A DNA stretch of 64,000 bases from Cyclospora cayetanensis (Eukaryota; Apicomplexa; Conoidasida; Eucoccidiorida; Eimeriidae): contig NW_020312142.1 in assembly GCF_002999335.1 (NCBI RefSeq), forward strand, positions 1 through 64,000, given 5' to 3'. This document shows positions 1 through 10,129 of the stretch, one piece after another (positions within the stretch are counted from its first letter, which is position 1; each line of letters starts with the position of its first letter). A model generated the notes under the pieces. That model saw only the letters and a list, made by a program, of their open reading frames with translations. It was not told where the DNA came from and ran no database searches. Made by a program: the position numbers and the translations under genes.

Positions 1-433
1 GAGCTCTAGACCTTGAAGTCATCCACTAGACAGGCTCCTGGACGTAATACTTTGTGCCTCTTGTTTACGCCCCACGGAGGCTATGTCTCGCACTTCTAGC
101 CTAGGGGTAACGTTTATTTGTTTGAGCTTCTTTCTGTTTGGAAGTATTTGTCTGTGTCTTTATTTCTTTTATCAGAGCTTGCTAGTGTAGTGTTGTGCAC
201 TACACTTTCACTCGTCTCGCAAGAAGCCCTACCCTCCCGGTGAACGTCGCGTGTTCCGTCAGCGGCGTCAACTGCAAGCTTTCAAGGGCATTGTCCTTCG
301 TGTCTTGCAGGGATTATTGTGGGCTCCTGGGGCTTGCCCCTCCAGCTGCCATCCAGGTAAATTTATGCCTTGAGAGCGTGCTCGCCATTAAAATTTTTGG
401 TAGGTCCCTTAAGCGGCTGTAATGATTCAGCCA
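1..433 (-). repeat. Possible LTR sequence of the chromovirus (low confidence)
   Basis: This stretch lies just 3' of the chromodomain remnant in the element's minus-strand sense. It follows a purine-rich tract (438-447), where a 3' LTR would be expected. Read on the minus strand, a TG dinucleotide at 433-432 could be the LTR start, after four bases following the purine tract. Nothing in it codes. It has a T-rich part (about 112-180) and a hairpin (184-206). I looked for a matching 5' copy around 5.6-6.7 kb and saw none, so LTR identity is inferred only from position. The left end may lie outside the window. Confidence 0.25.
184..206. other. Perfect 9-bp inverted repeat (hairpin)
   Basis: The arms AGTGTAGTG (184-192) and CACTACACT (198-206) are exact reverse complements around a 5-nt spacer. 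The hairpin sits inside the possible LTR. No U-rich tail follows it directly, and no function is assigned. Confidence 0.6.
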
Positions 434-437
434 CTTG

Positions 438-447
438 CTCTCCTCCC
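438..447 (-). other. Candidate polypurine tract of the chromovirus
   Basis: On the minus strand this reads GGGAGGAGAG. It lies downstream of the chromodomain remnant, where LTR retrotransposons carry the plus-strand priming tract just before the 3' LTR. The position fits the element model. The tract is short, and such runs also occur by chance. Confidence 0.3.
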
Positions 448-544
448 ATGACCCTCACCTCTAGGAAACTGGCGTAGTGGGCTGTTGCCTGTTGGGGCCG
501 CTTGAGTTGGTTGGGCTGCCATGCGCTGGGAAAAGGCGGCAATT

Positions 545-700
545 TGTAAGGTTGAATCTGTTTTCAGGTGGTGTGGTCCTCTGGCTTGCCCCGTCATTTG
601 CTCAGATACCGAAGGGAGTCACCCTTACTCTTATTCGTCACAGTGTATTCGACTCCGTATGTGGCTGATGGCTGCCTTGTGGTGTCTCGAATGTAGAGCC
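545..700 (-). pseudogene. Chromodomain remnant at the C-terminus of integrase
   Basis: One minus-strand frame reads LYIRDTTRQPSATYGVEYTV, continues through GDSLRYLSK, then stop, RGKPEDHTT, stop. Chromodomains have the pattern Y-L-V-K-W-x-G-x-x-x-x-x-x-T-W-E-P. Both stops, TGA at 594-596 and 564-566 (plus-strand coordinates), sit exactly where the two conserved tryptophans belong. In living chromoviruses this domain guides integration to heterochromatin by binding modified histone H3. The domain identifies the element as a chromovirus rather than another Ty3/gypsy lineage. Apart from the two stops the frame is intact over about 50 codons, so this is one of the better preserved parts. Confidence 0.8.
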
Positions 701-834
701 GACCAACCGCTGGCTCTTGAAACGTCGTTAAAATGTCGCCTTATCAAGCTCTCATGCGTGTCAATGCAAGAAACATCGTGGTGCCTGCCTCAGGGAGGTA
801 CGGCACCGCTGCGGCAGGCGTGGCGACCTACTAG

Positions 835-1950
835 CATGTCAAACTTGGTCCACAGTAACGGGACCCAAGCTTAGAGTAGATGGACCCACCCGGGAGATTG
901 CGGGTACTAATCCACACTTCGCCACCGATAATAAACTTAACTTCCCTTAGCTCGAAAGCAGCTTAAAACTTTTGCCGTCATTACGCATGAAGTGTATGAC
1001 TTTAGGTCGGCTCAAACATTTGCCTGTAGAACCTGGTCGTTGGGCGTGAGTGTTGGCGTGACATTCTCAAGCATGTCGATTCGTGATGCCGTAGTATGGT
1101 ACCCAGTGGTCACCGTTGGTACTCTATGCGACCGCAGGAGCGAGAGGCACGATCTGACACTCGCTCCCATCGGAGTGAGGAATCAAACTCCGCAGCATCT
1201 GTCTATATACTCTGTTCACCGTCCCCTTGAAGGTGATGTGCGGATGCCACCACCTGCTTGACGTTCAGAGTCTAGCATAGACGCCTCCACGTGTCAAAGT
1301 GACATCGTGGGCCCCGATCAAAAAGGACTTTTGAAGCCCCACAAAATCAAAATGGGCGAGATGCGACAAATTGAACCGTATCCACTGCTGAAATAGCCTT
1401 GGTAGTCAAAATGAACTGTGCCGTCTTATAAATCAGTGTTCTAACCGAAAGTTGAAGTATTGTTGTTATCGCAGAAAATGATTTCGTAATCAAGTCTAGC
1501 TTAACGTGACTAAATCGTTTGACAGCAATGCGGGGTGGCTGATGTAAGCTTCTTGGCCTCTGAATAAGTACCTTGCAGCCTCGCCATAGCTCAACCCGTG
1601 GGCAATAAAGTAAGTTTGCATTGTGCCTTTCATTCAAGAAGAGAGATTCTTGATGAGGTGTAGCTTAACGTGAGTACATCGTTCGCAAGCAAGACGTTTG
1701 CAGGCGATGACGTGGTCATGGCTGCGGACAGCACATAGAACCTAGGTAGTGGAGAAACGCGAATGCTCCACATGTAGTGCGCAAATGCATGGAGAATGAG
1801 CGATGAGACGAAGTGCTTTCTGTGTCTCATTTGAAGTAAGAATGACTCCCTCCGCTGTTCCACCACTCGACCACTTCGGAAAGTTCGGTGAGGTCGGGCC
1901 GGTTGGATTAAGCAGCCCAAGCTTGAGCTCGTATCGGGTCATCATCAAAG
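835..1950 (-). pseudogene. Integrase remnant (core and GPY/F-type C-terminal module)
   Basis: The catalytic core is clearest in the minus-strand frame 1637-1347: KRFSHVKLDLITK, with the first catalytic Asp (GAC) at 1494-1496, then TAQFILTTKAISAVDTVQF. A second frame follows (about 1345-1290), GLQKSFLIGAHDV, matching the family block around the second catalytic Asp. The codon at that position is GCC (Ala) at 1310-1312. Near 1240-1180 come AHHLQGDGEQSI and RQMLRSLI in different frames, matching the family block that carries the catalytic Glu. At 965-835 one frame reads KFIIGGEVWISTRNLP and then SKLGSRYCGPS, the GPY/F-like tail. The zinc-binding N-terminus should lie at about 1950-1640, but I could not place an intact HHCC motif. 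Frameshifts and stops show it is inactive. Confidence 0.8.
1480..1700 (-). repeat. Imperfect internal duplication within integrase
   Basis: The segment encoding HVKLDLI (around 1480-1530) has a second diverged copy encoding HVKLHLI (around 1645-1700). The offset is 164 bp, so the two copies are in different frames. The shared core is TAGCTTAACGTGA on the plus strand, and similarity extends over roughly 45 bp. Functional integrases have one copy, so this is probably a duplication that arose during or after decay. Confidence 0.55.
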
Positions 1951-2289
1951 CACAACGAAGGTAAGCCCTTGCGGTTCAAGGACTGTCTTTCACTGGATTC
2001 AAGCGATTACATCCCTGCAGTTGAACACCCCGGTGGAGGAGGGCATATCGGGTTCTTGCTTTGATGCCACGATTTGTGACACTGGATCAGGGGACAATTG
2101 GGATGGGAGAGCTTTGAAGGGGACCGCTTGAGCCCCTTAGAAAGCTGGAACCCCCACAATAGCTTCCTGACAGCCCTGATTCCCGTGTTGCTGTCCTGGC
2201 ACATCAGCGGCTGCAGTAATGGCGGTCATTTCCCCGTAGGAAGTGATACAAGCAGTGGCGAGCGGGTGCAGGGCATCTCCACCACGGAC

Positions 2290-2930
2290 GAAGTGCGGAT
2301 GGCCGGTGAGACCGTCCACAGTCTAGTAGTGCGTGCCTTTCAGATAGTTGATAATGAGATTCTGGAATTTGTGTTGAAAATCGAGCCAATGCTCCATGTG
2401 ATTTCGTTGTGGATTAGAGGTGGTTGACTGGTGGAAGTTGGTCGCTGGTGATTTGTGTGGGAGAGGCCTTTGCACAGGGAAGTACTTATTCCCACGTATT
2501 CATGCACTGACTAACGTCTGAGACTCTTGGGTGGATATGGAGTCCTTCTGCAGTAAAATGTTCGTGATCTGGCTCAAAAAGCGCTCGTTCCTTGTCGCGT
2601 TCCAATACTGAGCCTCAGGCATAGCCTGATGCAGTGGCTCAAAGGTGATAAGGTCTGGTGGAGTCGGAAATTGAGTGCACCGTATATTTGACCAGCCGCT
2701 TCTTGAGTCGCGCCACAGCGGACGTATGCGGTGGGACCCAGGCAGTGTCATATGCTTCAAGCGGCCGTACCACGTCGGCAAACTCTGGAGCCATGGATAT
2801 GCACCGTGCTTGACAGTCCCGAAAGACTGCCGCACTTGCGTCTCGTGCAATGGTAGCCCTGGACGGATTGGAATTGCATGTTGTCTTCAGCTGAACCCTT
2901 AACTTCCGGCCCGCCGATGGTGTAGCCAAA
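2290..2930 (-). pseudogene. RT connection and RNase H remnant
   Basis: The minus-strand frame 2929-2639 reads APEFADVVRPL, then LKKRLVKYTV, then DSTRPYHL. This is the typical path from the Ty3/gypsy RT connection into the start of RNase H. Directly after PYHL the frame stops, and the expected TDAS block is reduced to ATAS, so an Asp codon appears to be missing. A shifted frame (2850-2500) continues with PEAQYWNATRNERFLS, the usual mid-RNase H block, and ISTQESQTLVS. The domain ends around 2300 with LIINYLKGTHY, a stop, and VDGLTGHPHF, corresponding to the family's terminal block that usually ends in ADALSR. At least two frameshifts are needed to read it through. Confidence 0.8.
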
Positions 2931-3410
2931 GTACTGGAACTCCTGCCTTGGCACCGTGTAAGTTCTGAATTCGTAGTACGGAGATGTTATTAGGAGGTGC
3001 TTAGCAATCGCCATAACAGCTGCGCGTGAGAGACTAGGTCCAGACTCTGTATACGAATGTCTTCAAAATGGGCAACTACTCCTTGGGAAAACACAGTTTG
3101 GAGGAAAGCATTGATTTTGGTCTTCGACAAGGGGAGTGCATCTTCAATACTGAACGACCTCACCTAAAGTTCAAAGAGACGCATTACTTAACAGGAAACA
3201 GTATGCTACCTGTCCTTTCCGTGCAAACCTTACCTGGAAAAGACCGGCTTCTACGTTCAGCGTCGGCAAATTTCGGGGGGGCGCCCAGCACTTCAAGGGT
3301 AGTGTGTAGCAATCGCACTGTGGAATCCAAATATATCAGCAGGGAGCTTTGTTGTCTCGCCTTAACATATATTTGGTGAACAACAGGCCGCTTGGGAGGC
3401 AGCTCCCTTG
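2930..3410 (-). pseudogene. Reverse transcriptase remnant with internal deletion
   Basis: The minus-strand frame 3459-3184 carries LPPKRPVVHQIYVKA (from about 3402), a hallmark of the start of Ty3/gypsy RT, and ends in SILFPVK. Very soon after, other frames give VRSFSIEDALPLSK, NAFLQTVFSQ and GVVAHFEDI. These match the late RT blocks around the active site. Only a few codons separate SILFPVK from the late blocks, where about 80 are usual. The middle of RT, including the block with the first catalytic Asp, therefore seems deleted. The YxDD box reads HFED at 3070-3059. FGYTIGG (about 2930) closes the domain. Confidence 0.8.
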
Positions 3411-3459
3411 CACGGAAACCGGGAAAAAGACGCCTTTTGGCTCGACAGGCTGTCAGCAC

Positions 3460-5090
3460 CTGCGACGGCAGTTTCTAAGCTTAAGCTAACTATACTCAAA
3501 AAACCCAATACTTGCATATTAACAGTGCACTAGGCCACACAGACGCTTTGTCGGCCTCGCCTACCGCCGGCAAGGTGAGAGGGGTTTACGAGTTGAGACT
3601 GTTGGACCGAGAGTACGCTGATGCTCGACAAACATAGAGAGCAAAAACCCCTGTAGGGCTTTAGAGAGCAGATCCGCCGTGTCTATTAAAGGAACAGGTA
3701 TCATGAGGAGAGAATCCAGTACTGCAATGCGGACTAGAGCTTGCAGTGCTGCAGGCCGGCTGCTGAGGTGCGGCTCGTGATAGGGAAGCGCGCTTCGGCT
3801 TCAGAAATGACTTGTAGCGCTCAGAATACCCGCCCTCGACATGAGGATAACCCGTTTGGCAAGGGCATCGTATGCATGGTATGCTGCAGTTTCTGAGTAA
3901 GCCCTGGAGGTGAGGTCACGTGCCTCCAGCGAACCCCTCTCGCAGCAGCACTGCTAGGTCACACCAGTGGCGGTTCATATCTCCACGCAGCGTATCCGAC
4001 AGGAAATATAATGATATCTGATGTCTGCTAAACCAGAATAGCCTAGCAATAAAGTCACACGGAAGAGGCCCTATCAGCTATTCGCCCTCAAATGATATGC
4101 CACACCACATAGATGGCCGCATAACAATAAGCTTTATTTGTGAGCTTTGCCTGCTAGCCGGGTTACAGCCACCCTCGTGACGTGGGAGGCCGACATCCAG
4201 GACCAGGCACTGCACCAGTGCCGGGCTAATCAGGCATCTGGATACTCCCTTGTATTACAGCGCTTCATGCTTGTGCTCCACTATGCCGGGAAACAACTAT
4301 GCTGTGCGCCCAGTGACACACAGTAGCTCACAAGCGTCAATGACGTTTCCAGGCCACCGTCTGCTCTTCCTCACCCTCGAATACTGTATAGCGATCCCCG
4401 TTAACACGATTGCCTGCCTTCGTCTCTGACGTACTTCCATCTATGCGTCGATCGCCCTTAGTCCTCTATGGCCAACCTTCGGCCCACCATACTCCAGTAA
4501 ACACAATTTCGTCAGACATACCAATAGCATTTCTGCTTTGGTCTCCCTGGTTCCTTCTCGGTCTATGTTCTGTGGATAGAGACGTTGCCTTCAGTCTGGC
4601 AAGACTAAGGCGGTGTTGGGTCCGGTGGCCACGGAACAGATTAGTCCATGCGCAGCATAGTTGCTCTAGTGATTGTGTCTCCCATTACTTCAGGACTCGA
4701 CAAATTGAAGGCTTTTTTTTGTCCGAGCTAAATGGTGCCCTGATGAGTGACTCTTCCCTTGATGGCCCGCGCTGAGCATTCGGCGCCATCGTAGTCCTTG
4801 CCTCTATGATTGCGGCACAACTCTCCTAAGATCCATTAAACGCAATTCCACAGCGACCAGTCTTTTCCAAACTGTCCTGTGTTATTGCGTAACAGAGGCC
4901 TCATCGGTCCGTTCTCGTTGATCCTCCTCGGTCGAGGCCTGCCTGCATCTTTCGCTACAAATTTCAACGTAGTGTCGTTGAGTACTCGCTCGTCTTTTTC
5001 GGGTCCCCCTGTTAACTCTGGCGTTGCGCATCTCCTATGTGATGACAATATCTGCGGCACCCTGCGCATAACTGGTCCCAAGGGTCTTTG
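3460..5090 (-). other. Unrecognised stretch where gag C-terminus and protease are expected
   Basis: This lies between the gag and RT remnants of the chromovirus. Zinc knuckle (CCHC) and aspartic protease (DTGA-like) motifs belong here, but I found neither in any minus-strand frame. The small open frames on both strands resemble no family I know. The sequence is either too decayed to read or partly replaced. Confidence 0.5.
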
Positions 5091-5640
5091 AGTTTATCAC
5101 GTAGCCGCAGCGTCCTTTCAAACAAGGAGCGCTTTGTGTCGGTCAAATTGTGTTTCGTCTGGCAGGCAGGCTAGGTATTCGCCGAAGACATCTTCGGACT
5201 GTGACACAATGCCCTAGTAAACAAGCTGTGAGCGCCCCACAAAGTATATATCATGATCTATTTTGTTTTGGGCCAGTTTAACCCTCACCTCTCGTCTATT
5301 CCTACGAAAGTGCCTCAAGAGGCGTTTTCATAGGAGAACTTTTCAATCCTCCATATTTGTCCCGGTATACCCAGGACTAGCCAATAGTGCAATGAAAGAC
5401 GCTTTAGGCGTTTTTAGCATCCCATTGAGTAAGTTTGGTTCTTCCCTCTAGAGGCTATGTCTCTACCATGTTCAAGAAATCCTGCATACCACTTCCGTCT
5501 TCGTGTTCGAGAGACTGACAAGGAAATGGACTCATTGGATTTGGTCTCATCTCAACAAGTTGCTTCTGTAGACCCGCTACCTCCACCTGAAAGGGCAAAA
5601 ACTCTCAATTGATCCTTTTTAAATCTTCCAATGAAATCAG
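5090..5640 (-). pseudogene. Retrotransposon gag remnant
   Basis: The 5' part reads LQKQLVEMR (short coiled-coil-like), then MQDFLNMVET (about 5625-5455). After a frameshift, one frame reads KRLLRHFRRNRREVRVKLA, then SQLVY, a stop, and SQSEDVFGEYLACLPDETQF (about 5345-5110). This fits the retrotransposon gag pattern: a Phe/Arg-rich helix, 'REVRVKLA', an 'F-x-x-L-V' segment, then 'S-E-x-D-x-x-x-x-Y-L-x-x-L-P'. TGA stops interrupt it, two of them at about 5345 and 5327. Position and strand agree with the downstream pol remnants. Gag is poorly conserved, so confidence is moderate. Confidence 0.6.
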
Positions 5641-8600
5641 ATTATAGTAGACGCCGGTTCTCCAGCGGTGTAAGCGTTAAGAAAGAAAATTTTGTTAGCT
5701 TCTTTAAACGGCTTGATATCGTCCCTCTACGTTTTTGTGAAGCCCGTGCTGACTCCTCCAGCGGCGCTCTATTGGACAGTACAAAAGTGCTGCCCCTTCC
5801 TGTGGCCGATGGGATCAAGAGTCTAAAGCGCCACAGGCAGAGGGTAAAGTAGAAAAATAAGATATGCGACACCGTGCGCTGTACAAACGTAGTCAAACTT
5901 GTGCAGTCCACGCCCATTAAGCTTCAAAGCATTGATTATAACAGGGTGATACGTAGTGTCCCGTTCTACTCACCACCTGCCAAACACGGCAACATGTCTT
6001 GAAGACGGCCTCGAAAATCGAAGGTAGCAGACATCTCTCTTCATGCGTCCGGTCACGACAGATAATCAAAGATTGAACTGCACTGCATTACCGCAGTAGC
6101 AGCGCTGAACCACTCGTCATGCACGTGAGACCTTGGTTCTAAAAACCAAAGCTTTGTGCTCTACAATACCAACCACCAGGTTTTTTCAAATATCCCCTCA
6201 GATCTAGGTAGAAGTACTTAAGGCCGGTACCCGCTTCGGCCGCTGACAAACTTGTCGCCTTTTACCAATCAATCCGTTGGATATGAGGAAAATTTTGCGA
6301 CGAAACTGGGAAGCGGACTCGAAGAGACTCAGTTGTGAACGCTGCCACAGCACACTCACTGAGCATTAAGAGGAATTTCTTAAGTGGTTACTTATCTTTG
6401 TTGCTGTGTTTTGGAAGCTGAAAGCATATACTCATTGCCCTAAAGCACTTCACGTTAATGTTTCACTAACAGGGCTGCAGTGCATGGCAAGAGCCACCAG
6501 GTTCGGCAAGGCGCTTGATTTCGTCATGCAACTTCTCCATCTGCTTGCGCTTCCCATCCCTGTATTTTTGACCACATTATACCTGCCTCTTCCGTTCTTA
6601 CTGATGTTGTTAGGTGCGTTTGCTGCTCATGATGCGCCCATTTCAATCAGGCATTTCTACATATATAGAAGCCTCTAGGAGGTGTTTTGTATGTACAATA
6701 AAGGCAATCGCTTGTTAATCTACACTTTTGGAACCCACAGAGGTGGCCAAGGACCACTGTTTGCAGTTTCAGATAGGCGCGGGGCTGACACATTGATCGG
6801 GAATCACTTGATTGTTCTGTAGGGTTCTGAAGCGGATTAGTCGTGCAGGTAAGCGCTGTATGATCTATTGCGGTACATCGAAACAAGGCCGGCAGCGTGT
6901 TTCTGGTATAAGAAAATGTTTAGGATACAGTAACGTAGGTATGAAAATCACAAATCTGCATCGAACCGCTAGGACTCAGAGAAAATGTGCCACACCAAGG
7001 CAACATGTGAACGCACTCACTGTGCCACAGCACTTTCAAATGTCGAGGTCGCGTATACACAAATATAAAGGAAGGGCTCCTCGACTCACCCTGAAATCGA
7101 CTGTTGCCAGTTCCCACTAACTTGAGGCAGCGAATGTACTTCCTGCTGCCCCTGTAACACTCCATCGTCCCCTCTTATAACCACACAGAAAACGTCCACT
7201 TTTACAGCAAGCAGCATGAGATTGTTTACAATACTGATAATTTCTCCTTATTACATCAGAGACGCAAAATTAGAGAGCGCAGCACGCGTGGTCCTAGCAA
7301 AAGCTTGTGTACTAAGTAAACAAATATGATGTGCACAAGAATGTACATGCTATTTTCACGCTTGCGTTGAGGTGTGCAAAGCACTACTGATAAGCAGACA
7401 TGCTGATGTACACACATCTACGCAAAGCGGGCTCTGCATTCAAGCACCACCTTCTTTACTAGTTCGCACATTTAGTCCGCAGATACTGGAAAACAAACAA
7501 GGTGATTCTGTGCATTTTTCATTCATTTTTCCACAAGCAAATAGATGTTTGCATCATTCTCAGAAAATATGATGCCTAAATAATCAAGCAGCTCAGTTAC
7601 AGATGCGGCCGCTATATACGCCATCAGCACGCAGCATCTGCGGTTTTTAGAAAGGCCACAAAGCCTTCAGCAAACGTATGCTTGGCCTTTCCCAATCATG
7701 CTTACCTTCGAATATACCAACGCTATGCATTATAACCGTAGGGTCTAACGCTCTTGGGTAATACTGCTACAAAGCCTTTTGCCTAGAAGCTGATTGCACA
7801 CTGATCGAAACCGTGCATAGTGAGATCCCTATTTGTAGCCTTTTTTGTCAGTTGGGGTGGCGCTGACGGTTTGGACAAGAAATAAGTTACGCTACTGGGT
7901 CACTCAAAGGCTTGCGTTGTTCAGCCATTTGTCAGCAAATTGCCACGCAAAACTATGTCCTCAACATGTGATTGATGCTGGAACACTGATGGACGCTCAC
8001 CAGCAACGCTAGGCGCACCTCCAATGTGCTGGAACATGAGAGTTGGTGCGAACAATCATATTCACTTGCTCCTGAGTATCATGAACGTGCAATTCGTCAA
8101 GCCCTCAAGACTCAATAAGACCTGGAAATCAACAAGGTAACTATATTCGTAGCACGGTGCCAATGGCGGACAAGTGCATTACATCAGTGAAGGAGCCAAT
8201 CAGGTGCGCTAAGCAATGTGCTTACACGTTAGAGCAAACGAAGTATATGGCCCTGTTGTGGCTTGACACAAAGATCCACAGCGTTGCGGTTCCACCGTGA
8301 GGAATGCAAAATAATTAGCTTTATTGCATTTTTTGAAGCGGTCTTCTCCCAATTAATACTGTAGTCGGTGTGTCGTAGATAGAATGTGCACAAAAGATAT
8401 ACTTATCTAAATTAAAGCGGCTCGCAGTCTGTATGCTTGAAAAGCCACACGGTTGCATGTGCTGATCCGGCTGATAAGAAAAATGAATAACAAGCCTCAT
8501 TTAAGTGTCTGTTTGCAGATGCATAGGCAAGCAAAGTCTTTCTCCTCCATTCTATGGGTAATGTGTCCTTTCAGTAGATGTAAAGTATTGAAGCTGAATA

Positions 8601-10120
8601 GGTGATGCTGTGTAAGCGGTACAGCAAGGACTGAAAAGTTCATTAGTTTACTGACGTACGGGCGAGCTACAAGCAAATACTTCATGGGTTAGTGCGTGTG
8701 GAATGCTTGTAGACGCTGTAAATCCCTTACAGGCCTTTGCAGATGCTCCACAAACAATCCGAAACCACGTGTCCGTACTGAGATTGAGACGATCCTCCTC
8801 AAAATAAGAATAAACCTGGGACTCGTCGGAGCCGCAAGACATATGCAGCAAAAGTACATTGCCTGTTGAAGTCGTAAGTAGGCGCACACTGGTGCGCGAG
8901 CTGGTTGTGGACTAACAGCTAAAGCCCTGCCCGTCGTAGAGCCAAGCGAATAATAGAGATACGTTTCCAACCGTCTACTTCTGATCTCTAGCTTTGAGTA
9001 CGAACAAGCGCTTAGCTAAAAGGTTTATGTTTTTCATAACTGTGTTGCTGGCGCCAAAATATGCACTGGAGAAAATTGTATTTCAAGAGAGAAGGTTTGC
9101 GAATTCACCAGGTAGAATAGTATGCTCACCAAAAGTAGAGGAGCCCTGTAAAATTCTAGTCTAATCTCGGAAGATATGCTCAACCCCGGTAGCGCGTGAA
9201 CCTTTGCTGAAGTAAGCAACAACGTGCAGGCCTTCTTATCTGAAACTGCTTCTACACGAATGATTGATTGCACCTATCACTGTCATAACTTCACCGTCAC
9301 AACATCACACATCATTACTGCTCTTGTTAACATCACTCTTCCGCTCTGATCAATGCTTGCTTCAGTCCTCTCAAGCTCACTTGGTCCAGCTGCCCCACTG
9401 GTGGACGAACTATAAAATACTTAGAAAATCGGTGTTTTTTGCAAACTTGTCATCATCAGAAAGTTACAGCACCGGCGGAATTTTTTCCTGCAATTCTTCT
9501 GCCGTCTTCTCCTACATTCACATTTCAAGATCTCGTTACCGCCCTACACTATAAAACACTTGTACGCACCTACATTGCAACGCGTTACTCATGCTTTGAA
9601 GCAAGGCCTCATTGCTGAAGGTTGTCAAAGCCCCACCGGTGTTGCGCATAAGTGTAAAAATGGAAGCCTCCCAGCTCAGTGCGGCTAATCATGGTATGCA
9701 TCTGGAGGCCCTGTATACATTTTGAGCATTCGTATGCGGGGAATATCTGCATTTGCGCGCAGTTGGTCGCTCATACTAAAATACTACAACACATGACACG
9801 GAATGGTGCAAAAACGTATCCCAGATATATGCATACAGTGTGAAGCAGTAGCTCACAAAACACAAAATTATTGGATTCGTATTCCGTTGCGTTCGGTTTT
9901 CGTAACAAGTCAAAGGATATTTGTTCGAAGTAAAACTTCATCTCGACGGTATAAATATACATTCCTGCTATGAACACGTGTGCTAGCTTCAATATGCCGA
10001 TCGCAGCCTCTTTGAGTCGTCGAAGAAAGGTATTCTAACTGGATACACTCTTTTCTGGCCATGCAATATGTAGACGCGCACACGCCTTGACTTTGAACCT
10101 TGGGCAGGGTCAAGTGTTTC
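5641..10120. other. Gene-free stretch, no feature recognised
   Basis: No open frame here exceeds about 100 codons, and none resembles a family I know. I saw no tandem repeat, no tRNA-like fold and no transposase or pol motif. The missing 5' LTR of the chromovirus could lie at about 5.7-6.6 kb, but no sequence matching 1-433 was found. A faint resemblance to the satellite occurs near 8070-8130 and is too weak to annotate. Confidence 0.6.
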
Positions 10121-10129
10121 AGGTGCGAT

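Larger units (their letters stand above)
520..5640 (-). mobile_element. Degenerate Ty3/gypsy chromovirus (LTR retrotransposon)
   Basis: Translated minus-strand remnants appear in the canonical chromovirus order: gag, RT, RNase H, integrase, chromodomain. The recognisable motifs are LPPKRPVVHQI at the start of RT, FGYTIGG at the RT/connection boundary, APEFADVVRPL in the connection, VDGLTGHPHF at the RNase H end, KLDLITK and TTKAISAVDT in the integrase core, SKLGSRYCGP in the integrase C-terminal GPY/F-like module, and GDSLRYLSK in the chromodomain. Many frameshifts and stops interrupt every domain, so the element cannot be autonomous. The 5' LTR, primer-binding site, zinc knuckle and protease were not found. 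Domain identity rests on my recognition of family motifs, not on a database search. Confidence 0.85.

Noticed and set aside
4836..5091. Overlapping 70- and 81-codon frames as genes
   Set aside because: They lie on opposite strands of the same bases within the expected gag-to-RT interval, with no recognisable family.
545..5350. A genome that decodes UGA as tryptophan
   Set aside because: The same element also has TAA/TAG stops, frameshifts, a deletion and active-site changes, so decay explains the TGA codons. Kept only as a low-probability alternative.
6406..6678. Hydrophobic 90-codon frame as a membrane protein
   Set aside because: A single short frame with a leucine-rich stretch, without homologous motifs, neighbours or a plausible gene structure. 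Such frames are expected by chance.
5641..6700. 5' LTR of the chromovirus
   Set aside because: I found only a 12-bp match (AGGCTATGTCTC at about 79 and 5451), which is not in the right place or long enough to be an LTR pair.
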